Below are positions 1 to 11,443 of a stretch of 64,000 nt of DNA, piece after piece. Within the stretch, counting starts at the first letter, position 1, and every line of letters begins with the position of its first letter. The stretch comes from Schistocerca nitens. Its lineage: Eukaryota > Arthropoda > Insecta > Orthoptera > Acrididae. Location of the stretch: the NCBI RefSeq assembly GCF_023898315.1, contig NC_064615.1, positions 737,898,950-737,962,949 on the forward strand, written 5' to 3'. The position numbers were made by a program, and so were the translations under genes. The notes beneath the pieces were generated by a model. That model ran no database searches. It saw only the letters and a program-made list of their open reading frames with translations, and was not told the DNA's origin.

Positions 1-767
1 GTCGTGTGGTGAGTGGGAAAGTGGGAATTTGGGCCTGACAAGAATCCTGATCTGGCACAAATTTTCAACTCTCACCATTGCATTGCCAAAATGCCCTGTG
101 CGGCTATAAGTCATTATTTCCTTCCCATTTCCTTTCAATTCCTTTCATCCCAATTATTCGTGTGTATGAGAATGAGTTGAACTCCATATTGCTTTACAAG
201 GAATGGTTCTATTGAATGATGTGGTTTTCCCTTCCTCCAATCTTTGAGGTTACTTACCCAGTCAGCTATAAGAGGACCTACAGATTAGCACTGATTTCAA
301 ACTAGGGCGTAATTTGCGTTTTTTCACTAATAATTGCCAGAGGTGAAAGAAGCGATAAGTGACAGGAAGAACTGGGATCCACTGGGTATTGAACACTGAG
401 CCTTTGGATATGTAGTCTGGTACTTCATTGAGACACTGAGCCATGCAAACAAAATTCTTGCAGAGAAAATAAATGAAACTACTGAACTACTAGAAGCTTT
501 GTGCAACATTTTTTTTAGAGAGAGAGAAAGAAAGGGAGGGGGATTGTATATGTGAAGAGGAAAACTACACTTTTTCCAGGGTGAAAATACACTTTCGCAT
601 GTTAAGTAACACTGTACTTTCCTTTTGAGCTATAAAACTTACAAATCCTTTGAATAGTAAAGTTTCTATACAAATGTGTAGAACTTCCCGGCACTTTAGG
701 AAACAAACCACAGCAAAAAAATGACGTGTATTGGAAATATTTTTGATGCTCAGCAACATTTACTCTG
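1..767. other. Intergenic DNA without recognised features
   Basis: The stretch is AT-rich and has only short chance reading frames. A purine-rich patch lies near 521-541. I see no family similarity on either strand. Confidence 0.6.
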
Positions 768-1086
768 TAATGTAATTGGATAGATAAAAAATCTACTCAC
801 CAAGTGGCGGCAGGAGAACACACATACATAAAGAAGGTTTTACGTAGTTCGCATCTCGTCCAGTAAGTGTCCCCTGGCCTGACATTCTGGGTGACTTTTC
901 TGAACTCTGCCCCTTTTCCTAAACCTCTCCTGTCCTCTTCCTTCACCCCTCTTCCTTCCCCTTCAACCTTTCCGCCAGAGGAAGAAGCCACTGGCTTCAA
1001 AAGCTTATATACATGAAACCTTTTTTTATATGTGTGTTCTTCTGCTACCGCTTAGTGAGTAGATTTTTTTCTATCCAATTACATTA
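768..1086. repeat. Small TIR element (MITE-like), copy A
   Basis: The ends are inverted copies of about 60 bp: the left end starts taatgtaattggatag and the right end is its reverse complement with a few changes. TA stands at both outer edges, as for TA-targeting DNA transposons. The C/T-rich interior has no transposase, so it would be non-autonomous. A partial second copy lies at 25627-25888. Confidence 0.7.
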
Positions 1087-3277
1087 TATTGTCAAAAATT
1101 GATTATTTTCAGTGTTAAGACATTTACACTGTGTATGTTCTTATTATGAAAGTATATATACGAATTCCTCCAAATATAGCACATTAGTTTCTAAAGCAGT
1201 GAAATCTAGCTAGCGATGCACTTTTGTCAGCCTGTCATAGCACGTCGCGTGATCTTGCCAGCCACTAGCAGCAGATATTCAGAACATTGGACAAGTGATA
1301 TACTCAGGCCACAGCAAAATCACTGTAAAGTAGTGCAAACACACAAATAGGAAAACTAATAGATATATAGTACACTAACAAGCAAAGCTAAGATTTGACA
1401 TATAATATCAGTCCTTTTTTACATGTGTTACCATTTAAGATGTAGGAAACACAAATGTACCAGTAAAATTTTAAATAATGACATAAATGGCTAGTCTTCT
1501 GGGCCCAAAATTTTTCTAAGTAGGTAGTCTTCAAAGTGTTTAAGTTTTGTATGAGAGTCAAATGCTTTGTGATTTAAGAAATTCATCTCACATTCTCATA
1601 CATAACATAATTCATCTTTGTAAAAGGAAATTTATTTTGAAAGTAATGCTTCTTAAACCACCATTCGCATCGTTTTCCCATGACCTATTAGAAATAGGTT
1701 GACATGAGCAGTTGCCAGAGAACGCCAGAAAACAGGCAGTTTTGCTCATGTGCAGCTACGATGACATAGGAAGCCCATGTTTGGTGTTTGGTCTGCTCAT
1801 ATGCCTTTTCTCGCACTTCTGTTTGGAATTTCATTCTTAGTAGGCATCACATGACCATGTGCAGCACTGCAGAACATTGTTTGTAGAGGACATAAGGACT
1901 TTTTGTACTTAGGGCAATTGTTTATGATATCCTATCCAAACAAGGAATACAAAACTAGACTCTACAACTCAAAGTACCCAAATATTTTTCTACATGATGG
2001 CCTTAACATAATTTTTTTATTTGTACTCTGCAGTACTATTATCTAGCATTTCCAATCAAGTTTATATCCACACAGCACTGCAAAAACTAGTAAAATGGAA
2101 TACAAATTTCTTGCAAAAATAAAAATAAAAAAATGTTTGTATATGTCAGAACTAAGGACAATAACTTCTTCATGACATTTTCAAATGGTATAAAAAATTA
2201 ACAAGGTTATCTGTGAACCAAGAAACTGTGTAACTGACAGTTTATGTTGTACTCCAGGAGTAAATGTAAAGTCTTTGGGGAGTTATGGTGATAAAACACA
2301 GTGTGCTACCAGTCTATAATTTACTGAAGAATGGCATTCTGTAAATTTAAGACATAAACAACACAAACTGAAATAACATCAAGCCTAGAGAAGGTACCAG
2401 ACAAGTGTTGAAACATGTCTTGTGATCAAAAAACATTGTGTTTCACAAAGGTCACATTTGTAAAATTATGTTAAAGCCGTCAATATATTCGAAACAAAAC
2501 ATGTTATTGAATACTACTTAGCAAATTTGCCTGCTTAGTAATCTTCAAGTGAACATTTACTTATGTTGGTAAGTATATAGCTTTAACAGATCGTACATTA
2601 TGTCATAAAAGAAACATGACATCAGAATACTCCACGAGCTTCAGAATTTCATAAACCATACTAAAATACACAAATCAGCTTGAAGTGCACATTCGTATGC
2701 CCAGATTCACACTGACGTAGGCACCTACCCGGTGTTAAGCTTATCAGTGTGGTTTTTGGGATACCAGTTTTTCTTGGAGTACCAGTCCTGTATTATCTCA
2801 TGTTTGGATCTTTATTATGGCATTATGCCATATGGGCCAGAAGGTGAAAATATGCACTTGAAATTCAGTGAAGAGTTGAAACTAACCAACAGTGTGGAAT
2901 GAAACACTTTGTTTCAAATAAATTGGTTGCCTTTGCAGAAAACATCAATGGAAGCCAATCTTCTTAAGCAAACCAAATAAAAATAACTTCATTGTCCTGC
3001 AAGATGATTAATGCTTGTACACTTTTGACATCATCAACATGGGGGCAATCTGTAGTATTATGAACACAAAATAAATTCTCAACTGCCAATACTTCTAAAA
3101 TCATCTATTCATATAGATGATCGGTTTTGGGAATTCTCTGTTGTCATTTTTGGATCTATGTTGACATAATTATATAATCTTCTCCATCAGTATAGTAAGT
3201 GGTGCCGTACAGTGTATGTCTATATTTTAAAATTGACATGCTGACTTATAATGTAGCCCATCTTACCAACATGGACA
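1087..3277. other. AT-rich DNA without recognised features
   Basis: About 2.2 kb with no convincing reading frame, tRNA-like sequence or terminal repeat. The first bases (to about 1110) match the right flank of the related repeat near 25.87 kb, so the repeat may extend a little beyond its visible TIR. Confidence 0.55.
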
Positions 3278-3299
3278 TACATCAATGAGCCAAAACATT

Positions 3300-4085
3300 A
3301 TGACTATCTGTTTAGTAGTGCGTTGTCCCACTTTTCAAACACTGTACAACAAGGATTCTTGATGCCATGGATTCCACAAGTCCTTGACAGGATTCCAGAA
3401 GTGCGTGGCACCAGATGTTTATGCACTAGTCAACCAATTCCTGCTAATTACCGGAAGATGATTTACTGGCATGCAGCTGGTGCCCGATATATGTTCCAAT
3501 GGGTACAGAGCAGGCACATTTGCTGGCCAAGACAACAATGTGAGTTCGCCATAATACCCCTCAAACCACTGTCACATATTTCTGATCTCACAACATGAAC
3601 AAGTATCCTGTTGGTAGATGTCATCGCTACAGGGCGAGACTTCAAGCATGAAGCGATGAAGGTAGCCTGCAGTAATGTTCACGTAGTTTACTGCTGTCAT
3701 GGTGCCTTTGATTATCATCACAGATCCCAACTCAGTGTACCCCAGAGCATAATTCTGCCCTCACCAGCCTACATCTGTGATGCAATGCATGTTTTATTCA
3801 GCCATTCACCTGAATGACGGCGTGTAAGGATCCAACCATCAACCTGGTGTAACAAGAAATGCGATTCATTCAACAGGCAACACGTTACTATTGATCCACA
3901 GTCAAAACTGGTTGATTTTGTGCCCACTGCAATTATATTTGATGATGTTGTTGGGTCAACATAGGAACATGTAGGGATCATGTGATATGGAACTCCGTGG
4001 CCTTTGAACGGTGCACTCCGAAATGCCTGTGCCTGCACCAGCATTGTACTCTGTCCTCAGATCTGCCACAGATCACTGCCTAATC
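3300..4085 (-). pseudogene. Mariner-like transposase relic, 3' part
   Basis: The minus strand carries the downstream half of a decayed Tc1/mariner transposase, with no frame open for more than about 90 codons. Recognition rests on nucleotide resemblance along the whole stretch to a common insect mariner-type consensus and on its place beside the left TIR. Multiple stops and frameshifts make it non-functional. The upstream half lies 4.9 kb away at about 8996-9250, beyond the nested LINEs. Confidence 0.55.
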
Positions 4086-4116
4086 TGGATTATACAGCAG
4101 GGATCCTCTCTGCATT

Positions 4117-4225
4117 TTGGCAGACAGGGTGGGCAGTGATCTGCGGTTGTTTGCTGATGATGCCTTGGTGTATGGTAAGGTGTCGAAGTTGAGTGACTGT
4201 AGGAAGAAACAAGACAACTTAGACA
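4117..4225 (+). pseudogene. Reverse transcriptase fragment with FADD motif (LINE-B)
   Basis: The plus strand encodes SDLRLFADDALVYGK followed by a stretch ending STWRD. This is the RT catalytic block (F/Y-A-D-D) and the following helix typical of CR1/Jockey-group LINEs. The fragment is only about 36 codons and stops where the minus-strand LINE begins. It has no start codon and cannot be a gene by itself. Confidence 0.7.
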
Positions 4226-4404
4226 AAATTTCCACTTGGCGTGATTGTAATTTTTTTTAATTGGTACTGTTGTCTACATAGCAGCTTATGCATAAGACAT
4301 TGGACAAGTCAAGTTATAAATATACAGGCTGAAAGTCATTTCAAGGCATACATATTTAAGCTTACAATAATACACTCTACACGTAAGTATTTATATAACA
4401 CATT

Positions 4405-7278
4405 TCATAAATTTAAATATTCTTCAATGGAGTAAAAGCAGTGATGCTGTAAATATGAGTTTAGAGATTTTCCAAATGTATTGACCTCAGTGATAGCTTT
4501 TATGTTTTCAGGAAGTTTGTTATAAAGCTTAACTCCCATGTGAAAAGTACCTTTTTGGCACAATGCTGTGCTGATTTGAGTCTTATGTAAGTTTCTGTTT
4601 TGTCTGGTAAAGTGCTCATGTATATCACTGTTTTTTGCAGTCTCCGGTCCTTGCCTATTACATTTAATTAAAGAACAAAAGGGTTTCCATAGTGTATACA
4701 CATGGTAATGGAGGAATACCAGATTTCTTAAACAGGGGTTTACAAGAGTCTCTAGGCTTGCACCCAAACAAGATCCTAATGACCCTTTTTTGTAGTTTAA
4801 AAGTGCTATTAGCTGTTTTAGAGTTTCCCCAGAAGGTGACCCCATATCTAAGACGAGAATGAAAGTACGCATGATATGCATTCAATACTGTTTTCTCACT
4901 ACAGCATGATTTTAATGAACAAAGAGGTAACATGTTTTGCTCAGTTCTGCATTGAGATATTCAATATGCTTATTCCATCTGATGTTACTCTGCAGCCAAA
5001 GTCCTAAGAATTTGGTTTCAGTACTGTTACCAATTGGTTCGTCATTGATAGAGATTGAAGGGATAAACATGTCCTTGTTAAGAAAATTGTGGAATTTTAG
5101 AGCAATGGTTTTCTTACTGTTTATTACAAGCTGATTACTCTGTGCCCAGCTGCTAAGTTGTTTCGTGACCGTGTTTACTGTCTGCTGTAACTGTTCAACG
5201 TCATCTCCTTTTAGTAGAATCATGGTGTCATCTGCAAATATGATTGTTTTGTGTGCATCAACATTTAAGCTTAGATCATTTATGTACAGAAGAAACAGAA
5301 GAGGTCCCAATACTGATCTTTGGGGTACACCACATTTAATTTGTTTATAGTCAGATAAGTGATTAGATACAGTTTTTAGTTCAATATTTGTGTGCTTGAC
5401 GCACACTGCCTGCATACGATTAGTCAGGAAGGAACTGATCCACTTGTTGGACAGACCTCGAATACCATATCTTTCTAGCTTTGATAGCAGAATTTTATGG
5501 TCCACCATGTCAAAAACTTTTGACAAGTCAATAAAGACTCCTATTGTTTCCTGTTTTTTGTCCATCAGGTTTAGGATGGAATTGATGCACTCATAGACAG
5601 CAGTTGTCGTTGACCTCTTATTTCTGAGTCCATGTTGTTCATTACATAGGATGCTGTTTTTATTTATAAATTTCATAAGTTTCTCATACATAACTTTTTC
5701 CGGTACTTTAGAGATGCAGGAGGAAATTGTGATGGGTCTGTAGTTCTTTACATTGTCTTTATCCCCTTTTTTATATACAGGAATAACTTTTGATGTTTTC
5801 AACAAGTCAGGGAAAGTGCCTGCCTGAAGTGAGCAGTCGCATAAGTGTGTGAGTACTTCAATTAGGTTTGATGCGCTCTTCTTTAACATTGTTGCAGGCA
5901 CACCATCAATACCTGCTGATTTGGAATTTTTTGGTCCTTTTATTGCTTTAGTTACTTCATCTTGTGAAATAGAACTGATGTACATTGATCCTCTACATGC
6001 ACTTATTTTATATTCATTTGCCTGGGTGCTCTTAAAGTTTGATTGTAACATTTTTTCAGCAACACCTGTGTAAAAGTTGTTAAATGTGTTGGCTACTTCT
6101 AAGGGGTTTGTTACTTTTTTATTTTTATGTGATAGTGTTATATTTTTGAAAGGTTGTCTGTATTCTCCACATTCTTTTTTTATAACACTCCATATAGCCT
6201 TTGATTTATTAGCTGAATTATAAATGATTTCATCATTATGCATTATTTTTGCTGCTTTTATTACTTTTCTTAATATTTTGGAGTATTTTTTTATAGTATA
6301 CGTGTACTACAGGTGAGGAATTTTTTGAGTTACATATTTCATGAAGTAGTCTTTTCTTCTGGCATGAAACCCTTATTCCCTTTGTGATCCAGCTGTTTGT
6401 TCTAGAGTTCCCCCGTATGGTTAATGTTTTCAGTGGGAATGCAAGTTCAAAGAAATGGGTTAATGTATCAATGAAAGTGTTGAATTTTTCATTTATATCG
6501 TTCATTTTGTACACTCCTAGCCATTTTTCTTTCTTCACATTATACTCATTATAACTCTGATATGCTGTTCTGAAAGACATGTTGTTAATAATACTGCCTT
6601 GTACTTTTATGCTTAATATTTGAGCAAGATGATCACTAAAACCTGCATTGAAAATTTTTAGTGAGGTGTTGTGTAAACTCTTCTTGACTAGAAACTGATC
6701 AAGAGCTGTTTTTCAAGTTTCTGATACTCGGGTAGCTGCTTTTACTTCAGCCTTTAAATTGTAGGATGTTGCAAGGTTCAAAATGGTCTCCCTATTTCCA
6801 CTATTCCTGAGGAAGTCAATATTGAAGTCACCACAGATTATCAATTCACAATCCATTTTATTTACTTTATTTAGCAATGACAAGTTCAAAGTTCCTGGAT
6901 GGTGATCGGTAAACTGTAGCAATAACCAGGTTGAACTGAGTAATTTTTATAGCTGCAATTTCATAATCCTTTCCGACATTTGCCCTAGTTAAGTCAGGTA
7001 GTGTAATAAAATCTACATTATCCTTTGTGTAAATTGCTACCCCACCCTGCTTGCTGTTTTTTCCTGCAGTAGTAAGCAGCCAAGGCAAATTTGTTTATTT
7101 TCGTATTCTGGATTAATTCTGGGTTAAACCAGTGCTCAGAAATGCATAACACTGAGATATCATTAAGTTCATGTGTTAATAGTACGTTAATTTCATCAAT
7201 CTTATTATGCAGGGATTGCACATTATGGTGATAAATTTTTAGTTCGGGCGTATTCACGATTTGGTAATTGGGAATCAT
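4405..7278 (-). pseudogene. LINE-C ORF2: endonuclease-reverse transcriptase, frameshifted
   Basis: The reading begins at MIPNYQIVN. APE-type endonuclease motifs follow in order: HHNVQSLHNK, CISEHWF with the catalytic Glu, the YRSPS block, GDFNID, and FSDHLAQI near 6620. The RT lies in an open segment of 443 codons (4912-6243): KKGDKDNVKNYRPI, FIDLSKVFD, GVPQRSVLGPLLF and FADDTMILL (codons about 5219-5239). The C-terminal region (4405-4933) has the conserved FWGNSK and KLYNKLPENIKAI blocks. At least four frame changes break the gene. It would nick DNA and prime cDNA synthesis if intact. Length (about 950 codons) is normal for the group. Confidence 0.85.
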
Positions 7279-7303
7279 ATTTACAGCATCACATACCTCT
7301 AGT

Positions 7304-8390
7304 TTAAATTAGGAACGTCAGCAGTGTTGTATTTTTGTTCTTCTTCATGTTTATTTTGTTTTCCTCGCTGTTGTTGGAAGGATGTTCAGGAAGCTGATAG
7401 ATTGTTCTATCCCTTACAAGTCTTTCTTTAATTATTTCACTAACACGATCACAACCACATCTTTTCCCTTCATAGTTCAAATGCATTCCATGCTTCGTGT
7501 GCAGATTTCGATGCAGCTTGCTTATATCCAGTACATCGCACTTAGCGTATTGAGAACACAGTTAGCTTATTTTAATGTTTGTTTTCTGAATTTCTTTGTT
7601 TACACTCGAACTATAAATCAGATCATGCCTATGAGGAAGTGTGGCAACTACTGTGTTTCTGCATTTATTAGCTTGTAAAAAATTCTGCAGCGTTTTCACG
7701 CAAACCTCTGCTTCATTTTTTGCCACATCGTTTGAACCCATTATACAGACGATTAAGTCATTTTCTTCCATTAATTTCATCTGAGAGTTAATGTCTACAA
7801 CATTTTTACATCCCGCTCCCAGTTTCACTACACTAGTCACTGCTATGTCGCGATTTTTCTCACGGAGCATGCTGGATAGATTTCTGCCATGACTGTCTGT
7901 TAGTAATAGTACATTACTCTTTTCCCCCCGATGATCTGTGTTTGTTATTGACATTATTTGAAAAAACGCTATTCATTTTCAGTTCACTGACTTCTTCAAG
8001 TTCACGATCATTTGGAGAGTCGTTATCACAGTCACTTGTTTGCAAAACATGATATTTGTTTTTTTCTGAAAATGTGACAGTTTTAGCAGACTTTGTTGTT
8101 CTTTTTGTAGTTGGAACACTATTTTTGTACGACGCTTTTACCCGCTCGGACGATATATTACTTTTGTCTTGCATCACTTCACTTAGTGTTGGCTTCGATC
8201 GCAGATCCCGATTTTCTTTCTTGAGTGAGTCAATATCGCTTCTTAAGGAACTGACTATGAATTGTAAGCTAGCAATTCGTTCTTTTAGTGTTGTTATTTC
8301 AGTGTTACAATTCTTACAAACTCCCTTTTTAACAGCGTAACTATAACTATTTCTCAAGTAAGAATCACACCCTTCTACACTCGCAGCCAT
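7304..8390 (-). pseudogene. LINE-C ORF1: coiled coil plus SGNH esterase-like domain
   Basis: The start MAASVEGCD lies 22 bp inside the element end. Residues about 20-65 have a CKNC pair and a heptad-like coiled coil. A frame change in a GGGGGGAAAAG run (about 7915-7925) leads into an SGNH/GDSL-esterase-like domain: LLLTDSHGRNL (nucleophile block), IMGSNDV (G-x-N-D block) and, after another break, KHGMHLNYEGK near 7450-7490 (the His block). Esterase-type ORF1 proteins are known in CR1-group LINEs and are thought to act in RNP formation or membrane contact. Intact length would be about 360 residues. Confidence 0.75.
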
Positions 8391-8412
8391 CTTTGATCTA
8401 CTGAGTGTAAAC

Positions 8413-8899
8413 TGATGAATGGCAGCTATCCCTAAATGTGAGAACTGTGGTTGGGAAGTTGAATGGTCAACTGCAGTTTATTGGGAATTAGGAAAGAGTG
8501 GTTCACCTGTAAAGGAGATCACATATGGAATGCTGGTAAAGCCTGTTCTTGAGTACTGCTTGAGTGTTTGGGATCTGTACCATGTCAGATTTAAGGAAGA
8601 CAGTGAAGCAATTCATAGGCAGGCTGCTGTATTTGTTACTGGCAGGTTCAAACAACATGTAATTTCTCATGGAGATGCTTCAGGAACTCAAATGGGAATC
8701 CCTGGAGGGAAGGCAATGTTCTTTTGGAGAAACACTATTGAGAAACTTTAGAGAGCTGGCATTTGAAGCTGACTGCAGAACGATTCTGATGCCACCAATA
8801 ATATTGCACATAAGGACCACGAAGATAAGATACAAGAGATTAGGGCTTGTACAGAGGCATGTAGACAGTTGTTTTACCCTCACTCTATTTGCAAGTTGA
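8413..8899 (+). pseudogene. LINE-B ORF2 C-terminal fragment
   Basis: The plus strand encodes VKPVLEYCLSVWDLY, an EAIHRQAAVFVTGRF block and MLQELKWESLEGR, the C-terminal signature of CR1-like RT proteins. The last part is in another frame than the first, so at least one frameshift is present. It continues the RT fragment at 4117-4225 across the LINE-C insertion. Confidence 0.78.
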
Positions 8900-8949
8900 A
8901 CAGGAAAGGAAATGATAAGTAGTTGTACAGGGAAACCTCCATCATGCAC

Positions 8950-8990
8950 TATATGGTGGCTTGCAGAGTATCTATGTAGATGTAGATGTT
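8950..8990 (+). repeat. LINE-B 3' end with GTAGAT repeats
   Basis: The tail reads tggcttgcagagtatc and then repeated GTAGAT units. The same end, in reverse orientation, occurs at 45911-45945 and in a decayed form near 58875-58905, marking one LINE family in three places. Confidence 0.72.
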
Positions 8991-8995
8991 TTGTG

Positions 8996-9300
8996 GTGGG
9001 ACATGGTCATCCAAGATCATGTGGCCTACTTGTTATTCCAGCATCCTTCAACCACTTTCCCTAGGTGCTCACAACAGCAGTATGCCAACAGGCAACCAGC
9101 TTTGTCACTTCAGAGATTCTCATTTCCAGCTACCATACCAAAACAATGTGCTCTTTGTCGAAACTGCTTATATCATTGGATTTCGAGATATCTTCACTAT
9201 AATTACCACCCATTCATTTGCCTTCCACTTACATTCTTTCCATATTGCGTCACGTGCACACAACACCACCAGGAGGCATTCAGTCTCGCAGTGGGCAGTG
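8996..9300 (-). pseudogene. Mariner-like transposase relic, 5' part
   Basis: This minus-strand stretch continues the relic seen at 3300-4085 and runs into the right TIR at about 9300-9328. It would encode the N-terminal DNA-binding half. It is too decayed to give an open frame of useful length. The assignment depends on alignment to the remembered family and on matching terminal repeats. Confidence 0.5.
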
Positions 9301-9328
9301 GTCATAGTGCTTTGGCTCATCAATGTGC

Positions 9329-10296
9329 ATTGTACAGCACCACTTATGATGTAAACATAGATCCAAAGATGACGACATAGAATTGCTGAAACTGGTTATC
9401 TATATGAATAAATTGTTTTAGTGGCCTTAAATGATTTTAGCGGCCTTGGCAGTTGAGAATGTATTCTATGTTCACAGAGTAATGCCTGATTGCCAGTAAC
9501 ATGGAAATCAAATCAAATCAGAGGACTGAAAATAATAATATATTTTAGTCATCATAATTATGTGAATGTACTGTAATTCACCTGATTGCTCCCAGCCACA
9601 GAAATCCCTTTTATTTTCATTCGACATGAGAGCTGTAAACAAAGAGAAAACACCAAAATCATGAAATGTAAACACACATCATATGGAGACTGCTGCAACT
9701 ACAACTCAAGACCACTCTGTGAATGTGTGAATCTTGCTGTGTGGGTGTGTCAGAAAAAGTTTACCCACTAACATATGGCTGCTTGTTGCTACTGCTTACA
9801 GAGCTAACGCCACATTTCAAGTAGCCTGAAGTGGGAGAAGGCACTGCTCATATGTAACTCTGCATGCGCGTGGGTCCACTGGTAATGGATCAAATGAAAT
9901 TACTGTTAACAGTTGTGATGTCATCTGCTCATTGAAAGCAGTTGGTTATTATGAAGTATTGCATAGTTTCTGTGCTAAAACCTTTGACACACTTTGTTGT
10001 CAGCAAATGCTTGTGTGTGCTTTTTCTTAAATGCTGCATTTTCTTTGCAGTTTAAGTTTCAATTTGGTGTTTTTCTTTTGTTTATGTTTTATTGCTGCAG
10101 CATTATTCTGTAGTAGTGGGCTAAAGTAGAATTGTTAGAGTATCAGTTCTTATTAGTCAGAATTACAAAAATTTAACTGTAAACTAAAACAATGAAAAAT
10201 CCCTGGAATTTCAGAAAAATTCTTGGGTTTTTCCTGGTTTTCTCCCAGGTGAAATTATTTCTTATTTTTTCCTGTTGTCCTGGAGAGTATACACCC

Positions 10297-10345
<49 letters not shown>

Positions 10346-10829
10346 AGATTTACATGGAACCAACAACAGAATTTATATTACTCATTCTTCTAGATATACC
10401 AAAAGCATTAAGCACTATTTTCACATAATACAGCCAATGCTAATCATTTACATGCCTAAATCGGTGCTGATAAAGATTGCTCTCAGTTCGCAGAGCGAAA
10501 ATTTTCATGTGATCAATAGAAATGTTCTTGGCAGTATAATTCAAAATATGAATGATAAGCTTCTAATAAGAATGAACAAGAAAGCAAGTGAAGGTGCAAA
10601 GTCTTGTTGTAGGTCACTAGCAACTGAGAACACTTTAAGTGGAATCAATTTATACAATTTTTATGGTAAGAAGAATTCCACACTAGGAATCCAGAAATTA
10701 TTCTCTTCTTTCATAGCTTCTTTTTAAGGAAACTTCTCATATTAAAAAAAATAAAATAAAGGCTTCCTACAAACATAAACCTTTTCCTTCTCCTTGACAG
10801 TGTTTTTGCACCGATGGGTCATGCATTTG
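9329..10829. other. DNA without recognised genes
   Basis: An open frame of 150 codons (10275-10727, plus) begins in a GA repeat and resembles no family I know. It is probably chance. No terminal repeats were seen. Confidence 0.5.
10299..10339. repeat. (GA)n microsatellite
   Basis: About 20 uninterrupted GA units. Confidence 0.95.
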
Positions 10830-10985
10830 CTGAGCAGTGCTTTGATTTATACAAAGATGTGAAAAAATGGCTTGGTGAATGATTTGCAGCAAAAGGGAAA
10901 AAATTTTACTCACATGGTCTTCACAAACTGGCCAAAAGATGGGAAAAATATATAAAAAAAACTATAGAGGATACTTTGAATAAAG
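10830..10985 (+). pseudogene. Mariner-family transposase C-terminal relic
   Basis: The plus strand encodes LYKDVKKWLGE, a stop, then FAAKGKKFYSHGLHKL and a KRWEKYI block. This is the C-terminal end of insect mariner-type (SETMAR-like) transposases, which end in a G-I-x-x-L-P-x-R-W block. The TGA replaces a residue before FAAKG. Nothing of the catalytic core remains nearby. Confidence 0.65.
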
Positions 10986-11443
10986 CACTACTTATCATTC
11001 TTCTGAATTTAACATGTATTTTTAGACAAAAAATCTGAGACATCCTCATTTTTTAAGCTTTCCAGCTGTGAAGGGGGGATGTTAATGCTGATGTTCTATC
11101 ATTTCAGTGCAGGGATAGGAAAGCTGGTAATTAGTTTCCACTAACACAGCATATGACATGTGAAATATTGAGGTATATAATTTTCCATTATGATTACAAT
11201 TTCCATAAAATACAGTTGAATAAAACACTTACGTTGACAGTTTGCAATGAAAAATTATTTCAGTGGAATAAAACGTAACTGAAAAATCAACCTCCCCCCC
11301 CCCCCCCCCCCCCAATGTCACAAAATAGTAAGATATCAAACACTTTGAATCTCAAGTCTTGTGGCACATAAAAATAGAATTTCGTAACTAATTTTGCTGA
11401 TGTATGTTGATGAAGATGGAAGTAAGAAGCAACACAGTTAACT
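10986..11443. other. DNA without recognised genes; poly-C tract
   Basis: The only notable feature is a C run of about 20 at 11294-11313. Confidence 0.6.

Larger units (their letters stand above)
4226..8412 (-). mobile_element. Near full-length 4.2 kb LINE (LINE-C)
   Basis: On the minus strand the element runs from a 22 bp leader at 8412, through ORF1 (8390 to about 7304) and ORF2 (7278 to about 4405), to an A-rich 3' end near 4226-4245. It interrupts another LINE, so both ends are fixed by resumption of the host element. A two-ORF plan with an esterase-like ORF1 and an APE endonuclease-RT ORF2 fits the CR1/Jockey group. Both ORFs carry frameshifts or stops, so this copy looks inactive. Any target duplication is short (TGAT at most). 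Confidence 0.78.
4090..8990 (+). mobile_element. Plus-strand CR1-like LINE fragment (LINE-B), interrupted
   Basis: Two pieces of one 5'-truncated LINE flank the insertion at 4226-8412. The left piece holds an RT active-site block and the right piece the ORF2 C-terminus. Reading resumes across the insertion (STWRD on the left, DEWQLSLN on the right). The 3' end is the short repeat GTAGAT at about 8973-8988, shared with the minus-strand LINE whose tail is at 45911. Confidence 0.7.
3278..9328 (-). mobile_element. Mariner/Tc1-like relic split by nested LINEs
   Basis: The outer ends are inverted repeats: the left reads catcaatgagccaaaac and the right is its near reverse complement (ggctcatcaatg). 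The two halves, 3278 to about 4090 and about 8996-9328, together resemble one widespread insect Tc1/mariner family read on the minus strand. The gap is filled by a plus-strand LINE (about 4090-8990), which in turn holds a minus-strand LINE (4226-8412). Removing the inserts leaves about 1.15 kb, a normal size for this class once some decay is allowed for. The family match is from memory of the consensus. Confidence 0.72.

Noticed and set aside
7915-7925. Possible programmed frameshift (GGGGGGAAAAG) in LINE-C ORF1
   Set aside because: A G-GGA-AAA slippery heptamer is in phase, but a -1 shift does not enter the frame that continues the protein; a +1 shift would be needed. A simple indel in a homopolymer run explains it better.
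10275-10727. 150-codon open frame as a gene
   Set aside because: It starts inside a GA microsatellite, has no recognisable domain and lies in repeat-rich DNA.
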